Origin: Leptolyngbya sp. PCC 7375
Lineage (GTDB): Bacteria > Cyanobacteriota > Cyanobacteriia > Phormidesmidales > Phormidesmidaceae
Direction of reading: 5' to 3'
Length of the DNA stretch: 64,000 bases
Assembly: GCF_000316115.1 (NCBI RefSeq)
Contig: NZ_JH993797.1
Location: 2,032,486 to 2,096,485 of the forward strand
Positions 53,534-60,105 of this stretch are shown here, piece by piece (position 1 is the first letter of the stretch; each line of letters begins with the position of its first letter). The notes below the pieces were generated by a model. It made no database searches. It was not told the DNA's origin and saw nothing but the letters and a program-made list of their open reading frames with translations. Position numbers and translations under genes: made by a program.

Positions 53534-54625
53534 CTAATGTTGTTGTCTCATCGCCCATAACCCACTGCCGACCACCCCAAGGGCAAACAACAAACTGGGT
53601 TCTGATACAGATTTAGCATCAGACTGAGCTAATAGAGTTACGGGTGAACTGCTTAGATCTGTTGTATCTGCCAAACCTGACAGCGCTGGCACCGGGACGG
53701 ATGTAGCGAAAAGAGGAGTCTCTTCTGTGGTGACCTCAAGAGGAAGGGATGGGAGGGTGAGATTAGGTAACACATGGGTGGCGATATCTTGCACAATGCG
53801 TTCGTGCAATCTTGTATCGTCGTCTATGGTGCGGTGGGTGATGCTGCGATCGCCAAATAACTCCTCCACATTAATATTCTCAGAACCATTAACGTTGCTT
53901 GCTCCCCCTAAATCAAACAGGTCCCAACCAGGCCTAAAGAAGTTAAAGCGGTTACGACGCTGGTAGTAATTAATGCCAGTTTGCACATTAGGGGGCAAAA
54001 CCTCATCCTCTTGGTCCCTCCCGGTCAGTGGCTCATAGGAATCAATCTGTACCAGCAGATCAATCGGCGAAGGCGACTGACCGGTAGCAGTTCGAATCGC
54101 GGACAGGCCTCCGCCACTATAGCCAATTAGACCAATAGCACCAACATCGTCAAACTGGTTGAGAAAGGATAGCCCTTGAGCACTGCCCACTTCTTGAAAG
54201 TTGAAGATATTCCCCTCGTAAGAATCAAAGACTTGAACGGTCAAATTATGGTCCGAAAAGGCTGTGCTGATACGATTGGCCAGGGTATCCATACCTGATG
54301 GGCCAGAATCACCACTTAAAGAGCCCAGTAAGCCACCTGCCCCTCGAAATAGACCAATGACGGCCCGTTCCCCCAGGGTAAGCTTGGCGGCTTGGGCAGC
54401 CGTAGGACTGAGTACTGCAACTGAAATAATCAGCAGGCTGAGCCCAACCCCCTTGGGAGTTACACGCCTGACAGGATCATTCTTTTGGGGACGCTGCTGA
54501 CCTTCGGGAGAATTTAATCTGAAAAATACTGATATCGGGCAAGCCTGCCAGCGCACTTCATCCCCTGAATCAGCAACGATATTTTGGGTCGCCTGCCTGA
54601 AGCATCTTGAAAGCCAATGACTCAT
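53534..54625 (-). CDS. Exported alpha/beta-hydrolase-fold protein with a PEP-CTERM-like tail
   Basis: The nucleophile elbow GLIGYSGGG (Ser in GYSGG) and preceding strands point to an alpha/beta hydrolase, perhaps a lipase or esterase. A signal peptide lies deep in the chain, about residues 55-80 from the start (LLIISVAVLSPTAAQA), so the true start may be later, but no ATG, GTG or TTG is found just before it; GTG 54634 and ATG 54625 are both usable. The C-terminus SVSEPSLLFALGVVGSGLW followed by MRQQ resembles a PEP-CTERM sorting signal, with SEP in place of PEP. Such tails are cut by exosortases. The gene is convergent with sppA. Confidence 0.65.
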   Translation of the reverse strand: MSHWLSRCFRQATQNIVADSGDEVRWQACPISVFFRLNSPEGQQRPQKNDPVRRVTPKGVGLSLLIISVAVLSPTAAQAAKLTLGERAVIGLFRGAGGLLGSLSGDSGPSGMDTLANRISTAFSDHNLTVQVFDSYEGNIFNFQEVGSAQGLSFLNQFDDVGAIGLIGYSGGGLSAIRTATGQSPSPIDLLVQIDSYEPLTGRDQEDEVLPPNVQTGINYYQRRNRFNFFRPGWDLFDLGGASNVNGSENINVEELFGDRSITHRTIDDDTRLHERIVQDIATHVLPNLTLPSLPLEVTTEETPLFATSVPVPALSGLADTTDLSSSPVTLLAQSDAKSVSEPSLLFALGVVGSGLWAMRQQH

Positions 54626-54711
54626 TTGCCGCACCGGGTAAGTTTTAGCGTGTTTTTGAGCGGGTTGGTATCAACAATAATCCATACAATACAGAACCAA
54701 TAACAAACAGC

Positions 54712-55129
54712 CTATTTGTTGATTGTTGAAAACTGACCACAACCTTTAATGAACCTGAATATCGCCGTATTAACCGAATCATCACAGGTCACAAAATAAT
54801 CACATTGAGCCGCTTCAGAACATGCCACATAAAAAGCATCAACAGCTTTTAATCCTTGGTTTTCTAGCTCGGTTGCTCGCTCAGTAATTCCGGCATCGAT
54901 GGTTTGATACTGCTTTGCAAAATTCAAGCATTGCTGAACCCACTGTCGTCTGCGCGGTGAATTATTTCGACTATTTTCGTAGTCCAATACAGCTGTTCCA
55001 ACTAATTCTACTTGCCCTGTTTCAACCAACTGCAAATAGTTCTCAATGCTTGGGTTTCCAAGGCAATACGAGGTTGCGTTTGATTATCAAACGGTCGATT
55101 AATACGCTTGTATCCAAACAAATCCTCAT
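54712..55129 (-). pseudogene. PIN-domain toxin pseudogene, frameshifted three times
   Basis: Read on the minus strand from ATG 55129, the DNA encodes a PIN-domain protein only if three single-base indels are corrected. MRICLDTSVL is followed by RPFDNQTQPRIALETQAL after a one-base loss near 55100, then LQLVETGQVELV after another near 55036, and the C-terminal TCDD continues to RLIRRYSGSLKVV only if one extra base near 54778 is removed. The acidic residues of the RNase site (LDTS, VDAFYVA, TCDD) remain recognisable. The longest intact piece (from TTG 55035) lacks the first part. No antitoxin gene is adjacent. Confidence 0.8.
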
Positions 55130-55168
55130 ATGGCCTACCCCTAACCTAATCGACAGAACGCAAATCCG

Positions 55169-56803
55169 CTAATCTGTAAAACTCCGATCCACCGCCCCAA
55201 CAGAAACTGCTTCACCTATTAGAGTTTCCAACGCTAACGTCTGCGCCATCGACATCTGCCCATAGCTAAACACCCAGGGCACATCATCCGTCAGCGACAA
55301 CTTCTCCAATAAATAGGGACTGCCATATACAACCACTGCTTGCAAATCCTCTGCAAGCATCTCCAAATACTTGCGGGCCAACTGAACCACAGACTCCCCA
55401 CGCCGAAACGGATTATCCCGCACAAACAACTGCACCAGTGTCGGCAAACCTGTCCTCGGCAACTGTGACGACCGACTATCCAGCAGCGTCAGCCCATAGT
55501 CCCATCCCATGGGCTCAGTAATCGCCGGAGCAGTCCTCGATAAATACCGACAATTCAAAACATCGTCTACGAGGATCACATTTTGCCCCGGTCCCTTTGG
55601 CCTAAACTCAGCACCACCTCGCCGACTTGATGCTTTCAAAATAGACCTTGCTAGCCCTAACGTCTCAGGCTGTGCCAACTGCTGCACCTGAGTTGCTGGC
55701 TCCGCAGGCTCCCAATTATGACAGGACGGCCCAGTCCCCAAAGGCCCCGACACCTTATACTTGGCTCGCCAGATGCGCTCCACCGATGCCCGAATCTGGC
55801 CCTCATCTATGCGACCTACCCGTACTGCTTCACAAATTGCCTGAATGCAACCCTCCGCATCCGCAGGCATCATGATCACATCTGCACCCGCTTCCACCGT
55901 CAGCACCGCTGCCTCGTAAGGGCCATAGGTTTCCGTAATCGCCCCCATCACCATCGCATCGGTGACAATCAACCCATCAAACCCCAGATCCTGACGCAAT
56001 AGTCCCGTCAAGATTGGTTTAGATAACGTGGCAGGATACTGCTTATCCAAAGCACTCAAACAAATGTGGGCCGTCATCACGCTATCTACGGACTTACCTG
56101 CCCCAGTAAAAATCGCTTCCTTAAATGGCAATAGTTCCACCCGATCTAACCTGTCTAAACCGTGGTCAATAACTGGCAAACTCAGGTGCGAATCGATTGA
56201 CGTATCTCCATGGCCCGGAAAATGTTTCGCCGTTGTCAGTACTGGATACTCCTGCGCTCCCTCGATAAATGATTGGGTCAGTTCAGCAACAATCTCCGGT
56301 GTTTCTCCAAACGCCCGTACATTAATTACCGGATTTGCTGGATTATTGTTCACATCCACCACTGGAGCCAATACCCAGTTCAGACCAATGGCCATGGCTT
56401 CGCAGGCTGTGCACTGACCAAATTGATGGGCATAGGTTTTCGCTAGGGATAAATCCGTTCGAGCAATTTCCCCTAAGGCCATTGGTGGTGGAAACCAGGT
56501 GGCACCACTAAACCGTTGACCCACACCTTCTTCAATATCCGCTGCCATCAAGAGGGGAATATCTGCCATGGCTTGGAGTGCCTGGCAACGTAGGGCAACT
56601 TCAGCACCGCTACCGCCTAGCAAGATGACACCACCTACGCCCAGATCAGTGATGTAGTGTGCTAACTGTTCTTGGTTGGCTTCCCATTGGGGATATTCGA
56701 TTTCATGATCAAACAGGTGCCCGGTGGTCCGGACCACGATCATCTGGGCGACGAGCTGCTGTAGTGACAGACTATCTGGGTCGGGGAGAATGGGTTTTAG
56801 CAT
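55169..56803 (-). CDS. nagZ: Beta-N-acetylhexosaminidase (GH3), NagZ-like
   Basis: GH3 NagZ removes GlcNAc from peptidoglycan fragments during cell-wall recycling. The sequence shows ADIEEGVGQRF, the diagnostic KHFPGHGDTSIDSHLSLPVID loop (catalytic Asp/His dyad) and GLIVTDAMVMGAI with the nucleophile Asp. The 544-residue protein has an extra C-terminal domain of about 200 residues, common to cyanobacterial and Gram-positive forms. The ATG at 56803 has no ribosome site because a repeat element lies 5 bp upstream. A PIN pseudogene lies 40 bp past the stop. Confidence 0.9.
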   Translation of the reverse strand: MLKPILPDPDSLSLQQLVAQMIVVRTTGHLFDHEIEYPQWEANQEQLAHYITDLGVGGVILLGGSGAEVALRCQALQAMADIPLLMAADIEEGVGQRFSGATWFPPPMALGEIARTDLSLAKTYAHQFGQCTACEAMAIGLNWVLAPVVDVNNNPANPVINVRAFGETPEIVAELTQSFIEGAQEYPVLTTAKHFPGHGDTSIDSHLSLPVIDHGLDRLDRVELLPFKEAIFTGAGKSVDSVMTAHICLSALDKQYPATLSKPILTGLLRQDLGFDGLIVTDAMVMGAITETYGPYEAAVLTVEAGADVIMMPADAEGCIQAICEAVRVGRIDEGQIRASVERIWRAKYKVSGPLGTGPSCHNWEPAEPATQVQQLAQPETLGLARSILKASSRRGGAEFRPKGPGQNVILVDDVLNCRYLSRTAPAITEPMGWDYGLTLLDSRSSQLPRTGLPTLVQLFVRDNPFRRGESVVQLARKYLEMLAEDLQAVVVYGSPYLLEKLSLTDDVPWVFSYGQMSMAQTLALETLIGEAVSVGAVDRSFTD

Positions 56804-56808
56804 TTACG

Positions 56809-56995
56809 CCGTAGGGGCATACCGACGTGCGCCCTCCGAAATCTAGACAAATTATCAATATCCGATTTGCACCAATGTGCATTTTTCAAGATCTAGGCAA
56901 ATTATCAATATCCGATTTGCACCAATGTGCATTTTTCAAGATCTAGGCAAATTATCAATATCCTGCATTGGGCGCACAGCAGTGCGCCCCTACGG
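56809..56995. mobile_element. MITE-like element with 25-bp terminal inverted repeats around tandem 50-bp repeats
   Basis: The left end (56809-56833) starts CCGTAGGGGCATACC and ends GTGCGCC. The right end (56971-56995) is its inverted counterpart, sharing 10 outer and 7 inner bases exactly. CCGTAGGGGCGCAC-type repeats occur in many cyanobacteria. Between the ends are 2.5 copies of a 50-bp unit. The 187-bp element has no coding capacity and sits between nagZ and rbfA, directly in front of the nagZ start codon. Confidence 0.65.
56841..56963. repeat. Tandem 50-bp repeat, about 2.5 copies
   Basis: The units at 56841-56890 and 56891-56940 differ at only one base (A/G at position 7), and a partial third copy runs to 56963. 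Each contains AATTATCAATATCC and TTGCACCAATGTGCA, the latter a near-palindrome. The near identity of the units suggests recent duplication. Confidence 0.9.
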
Positions 56996-57040
56996 AATCC
57001 TGCCTAATTTGCTTAAATTTGATGAAAATTGTGGTTCTTA

Positions 57041-57460
57041 CTAACCATCCTCATCTTCAACGGCACTGGGTACCACAGTCGGAATACCATTCTCATCAAC
57101 GCTATTGCGCTCGTGCTTCAACCGGCTCAGTAAGTTGAGCACGTCAGTGCCCTGCTCAATTGAAATATCCTCTTTGAACATAATTTCGGGTGTACGTCTC
57201 AAGCGTAGCCGCCGCCCCAATGCCCCGCGCACGTAGGGTGTGGCTGCTGCTAGGCCTGCCATTGTTTCGGCTTTGGCTTCGTCAGTGCCGTAAATGCTGA
57301 CAAACACCTTGGCGTGTTGCAAATCACCGGACACATCAACAGCGGTGACACTTACCATACCCGCTCCGACACGGTCATCCTTGATATCGGACACCAGCAT
57401 CTGACTAATTTCACGCTTAATCGACGCCGATACCTTTGCCACTCGACGACTTGTTGCCAT
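57041..57460 (-). CDS. rbfA: 30S ribosome-binding factor RbfA
   Basis: RbfA binds the 16S rRNA during 30S maturation and cold adaptation. The protein has R(V)AKVSASIKREISQMLV, the KH-like VSVTAVDVSGDLQHAKVFVSIYG and a C-terminal LRLRRTPEIMFKEDISIEQG. A 20-residue acidic tail follows. GGAG lies ten bases before ATG 57460. The gene for a small Ycf33-type protein is upstream on the same strand, an arrangement common in cyanobacteria. Confidence 0.94.
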   Translation of the reverse strand: MATSRRVAKVSASIKREISQMLVSDIKDDRVGAGMVSVTAVDVSGDLQHAKVFVSIYGTDEAKAETMAGLAAATPYVRGALGRRLRLRRTPEIMFKEDISIEQGTDVLNLLSRLKHERNSVDENGIPTVVPSAVEDEDG

Positions 57461-57551
57461 GGTTTTCTCCTATTTATGAATGGTGGGGATTTTGAACGTA
57501 GGCGATGCCCACTCGTCCACCGATTATTTGGGACCTCCTTTGTGGGGAGCC

Positions 57552-57749
57552 CTATGCCAAACCCAGCATTGCTCTAAGGGTAAAGGTTAGGAACATAAAG
57601 CCAGCCACTATAGCACCTACCAAAGCAATTGCAGTCACGCGATTTTCGAACAACGGTAGAAGGGGCTTAACAATGCTGTAGAGTACGCCCAGGGTAAATG
57701 TAATAAAATAACGCGGATACCGCGATACATTGGAAAAAAAGTCTTGCAT
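57552..57749 (-). CDS. DUF751 (Ycf33-family) small membrane protein
   Basis: This 65-residue protein has the N-terminal motif MQDFFSNVSRYPRYFITFTLGVLYSIVKPLLP followed by a second membrane helix (AIALVGAIVAGFMFLTFTLRAMLG), as in Ycf33 of algal plastids and DUF751 of cyanobacteria. Its role is unknown. It precedes rbfA by about 90 bp on the same strand. Confidence 0.88.
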   Translation of the reverse strand: MQDFFSNVSRYPRYFITFTLGVLYSIVKPLLPLFENRVTAIALVGAIVAGFMFLTFTLRAMLGLA

Positions 57750-57860
57750 CGTCTAAATTAAGGCTCGGCAGCAGCCCTTGGAGTTAAGCAGCTTATTATA
57801 GGCTCTATCTATCCTACCGTAGGTGCTTGCTTCTCCTGAGAGGAAAATTCTTAAGAGTTT

Positions 57861-58703
57861 ATGGTTCAACTATCCTCCCCATCTGTAGCACTACGTCCAT
57901 TCTTAAAATGGGCTGGGGGTAAACGGCAGTTAATACCGGAACTACTTAAGTATGCGCCTGATTCCTATGGTCGCTACTATGAACCGTTTATCGGCGGTGG
58001 GGCACTACTACTCACTTTGCGGCCTGCACAGGCAACGATTAGCGATCGCAACCAGGAACTGATCAACTGCTACCAGGTGGTCAAAGGCTCCGTCGATGAC
58101 CTCATTCAAAACCTACAGCAACACCGAAACGAGAAGGCCTATTTCTACGAAGTCCGTAGTTGGGACCGTCAGACTGAATTTATCGATAAGACTGCAATCC
58201 AGCGGGCTGCTCGCATTATTTTTCTTAACAAAACTTGTTATAACGGCCTATTCCGGGTCAATTCCAAAGGTCAATTTAATGCCCCCTTTGGTCGCTACAA
58301 AAACCCTACCATTGCCGATGAAACCGTTTTAAGAAACGTCAGCGCCTATCTAAATCTGGCCAATGTCACCATCCGACAAGCAGACTTTGCCGTCGCCGTT
58401 GCTGATGCAGGCCCAGGTGATTTTGTCTATTTCGACCCGCCCTACGATCCGGTGTCTACCACAGCATCGTTTACGGGTTACTACAGAAACGGCTTTGATC
58501 GCACTGAACAGCAGCGCTTAAAAAGCATAGTCGACAACCTCACCATGCGGGACTGCAAAGTACTGCTGAGCAACGCCTACACAGAATTTATTCAGGACCT
58601 GTATCGGGACTATCGCTGCGTACGGGTCAGCGCCACTCGGGCCATTAATTCAAATGCAACCAAACGCGGCAAAGTAGACGAAATTCTAGTGATGAATTAC
58701 TGA
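57861..58703 (+). CDS. dam: DNA adenine methylase (GATC, Dam-like)
   Basis: The protein has the Dam layout: FLKWAGGKRQLIPELL at the start, the SAM-binding FIGGGALLL, NLKCYNGLFRVN-like (KTCYNGLFRVNSKGQFNAPFG) substrate loop, and the catalytic DPPYDP. Dam-type enzymes methylate adenine in GATC. HIP1 (GCGATCGC), abundant here and present in this gene at 58042-58049, contains GATC, so HIP1 sites should be methylated. No restriction enzyme is adjacent, as is usual for solitary Dam in cyanobacteria. ATG 57861 is the start. Confidence 0.94.
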   Translation: MVQLSSPSVALRPFLKWAGGKRQLIPELLKYAPDSYGRYYEPFIGGGALLLTLRPAQATISDRNQELINCYQVVKGSVDDLIQNLQQHRNEKAYFYEVRSWDRQTEFIDKTAIQRAARIIFLNKTCYNGLFRVNSKGQFNAPFGRYKNPTIADETVLRNVSAYLNLANVTIRQADFAVAVADAGPGDFVYFDPPYDPVSTTASFTGYYRNGFDRTEQQRLKSIVDNLTMRDCKVLLSNAYTEFIQDLYRDYRCVRVSATRAINSNATKRGKVDEILVMNY

Positions 58704-58715
58704 TATCAAAATCCT

Positions 58716-59036
58716 TTATTCATCCACTGCCAGCAATGGCGGCACGAGCGGCTTAACCGGCCCTAAAATCTGCGGAACTTCGTCTGACACAATTTGCCAA
58801 AGGCGTGCATAGTCAATGTCGTCGTACTTGTGAATGATGATATTTCGTAATGCGATCGCACCACTCCAATCAATATCTCCATGAACCGCTTGAAAATCAG
58901 CACTCAAACGATTCGCTACTTCGCCCATAATCTCTAATTGACGCTCTACAGCACATTGAAACAATTCATCGTCTAACAAATCGTCATAGGTGCGCCCTAC
59001 TAGAAACCGAGCAATGGCTTCCATCGCTTTCACCAT
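58716..59036 (-). CDS. HepT-like (DUF86) protein, orphan and N-terminally short
   Basis: HepT-type toxins are RNases neutralised by MntA nucleotidyltransferases. The signature RNIIIHKY (R-X4-H-X-Y) is present near residues 65-72, and the helical region with CAVERQLEIMGEVANRLS fits DUF86. However, family members usually begin 10-15 residues earlier, and here the frame is blocked upstream by a stop codon (TAG) just before Asp-Met. No MntA gene is adjacent. It may be a remnant, or translation may begin at this ATG. It lies 13 bp from the convergent dam gene. Confidence 0.65.
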   Translation of the reverse strand: MVKAMEAIARFLVGRTYDDLLDDELFQCAVERQLEIMGEVANRLSADFQAVHGDIDWSGAIALRNIIIHKYDDIDYARLWQIVSDEVPQILGPVKPLVPPLLAVDE

Positions 59037-59218
59037 ATCGAGCGTCGACTAGCACAGACAGCAAAGCTGAAACTGTATTGGTTTTCATACTTCACATCTC
59101 TTGCCCCATGGGCTTATTATCACCTCTTTTATTGCTATGTCTCAGATGGTTGCTGCACTATACCTATAGCCACGGACAGGGCTAAAATTGGCACCGACTT
59201 CATTATGAAACGGGGACC

Positions 59219-60085
59219 ATGGCAGTCTATCGCTGGCAGCAGTATACCTGCGCCTATGAGGCACACAATACAGAGAACAACGACGCAACGCCTTTGCTTT
59301 TAATTCATCCCATTGGTGTGGGGCTAGCGGGCAAGTTTTGGCAGCCATTGACCGAACAGTGGCAAGGGAGATCCCTGTATGTGCCTGATTTATTGGGTTG
59401 TGGAGAAAGTGACCGACCCAGTCGTGCCTACAGTCCCCGCGACTGGGCGGAGCAGCTGCATTACTTCATTTCGGAAGTCATTCAACGGCCCGTCATCATT
59501 GTGGTGCAGGGGGCACTGCTACCGGTGGCTCTGGAACTGATGGCAGATAAAACGATGACTCAGTCGGTCGCAGGAGCGGCCCTATCGGGACCACCGGCCT
59601 GGCGCTTGATCACTGAACCGACACCGCAGTGGCGACAACGGCTGAACTGGTCGCTATTTAAATCGCCCCTGGGCTGGGGCTTTTATCAATATGCTAGAAC
59701 TCAAAAATTTCTCAAGTCATTTTCTGAACGACAGCTGTTTGATCGAGCAGAGGATGTCACTGATGCCTGGTTAGCCATGCTCAAGGGCGGCTCGCGAGAT
59801 ATGGGCACTCGCTATGCCGTGTATTCGTTTTTGGCTGGGTTTTGGCGACAGGATTATGGGGCTGCGATCGCAGCCATCCAACAGCCCGTCCTTGTCATCA
59901 TGGGCAAAACCGCATCCACCATTGACCGAACCGCTCAAGACACAACAGCTCAGCAGCGTCTTGATGACTACACTGACCATTTTCCCAACGCCCGTGGCGT
60001 CTTTATTCCAGGACGTAATGTGCTGCCCTATGAATCAACAGCTGAGTTTATTGATGCACTTTTACCCTTCGTGAACGAGCTGTAG
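59219..60085 (+). CDS. Alpha/beta-hydrolase-fold protein lacking the catalytic Ser and His
   Basis: The fold is clear: LLLIHPIGVGLAGKFW, YVPDLLGCGESDRP, PVIIVVQGALLPVALELM and a C-terminal PVLVIMGK. The nucleophile elbow, normally G-x-S-x-G, reads VQGALL (Gly98 in place of Ser), and the late catalytic His appears as Arg in PGRNVLPYES. The protein should therefore not be a hydrolase, although the oxyanion loop HPIG is kept. Related cyanobacterial proteins with a glycine in the elbow exist, so this may be a conserved binding protein. It converges on the kinase gene with a gap of 20 bp. Confidence 0.75.
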   Translation: MAVYRWQQYTCAYEAHNTENNDATPLLLIHPIGVGLAGKFWQPLTEQWQGRSLYVPDLLGCGESDRPSRAYSPRDWAEQLHYFISEVIQRPVIIVVQGALLPVALELMADKTMTQSVAGAALSGPPAWRLITEPTPQWRQRLNWSLFKSPLGWGFYQYARTQKFLKSFSERQLFDRAEDVTDAWLAMLKGGSRDMGTRYAVYSFLAGFWRQDYGAAIAAIQQPVLVIMGKTASTIDRTAQDTTAQQRLDDYTDHFPNARGVFIPGRNVLPYESTAEFIDALLPFVNEL

Positions 60086-60105
60086 ACTTGCCAGTGCTAG
60101 AGCCA

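Noticed and set aside
56841..56963. Possible CRISPR array
   Set aside because: The 50-bp units are directly adjacent without unique spacers and are enclosed by terminal inverted repeats, so they form a tandem duplication inside a MITE-like element.
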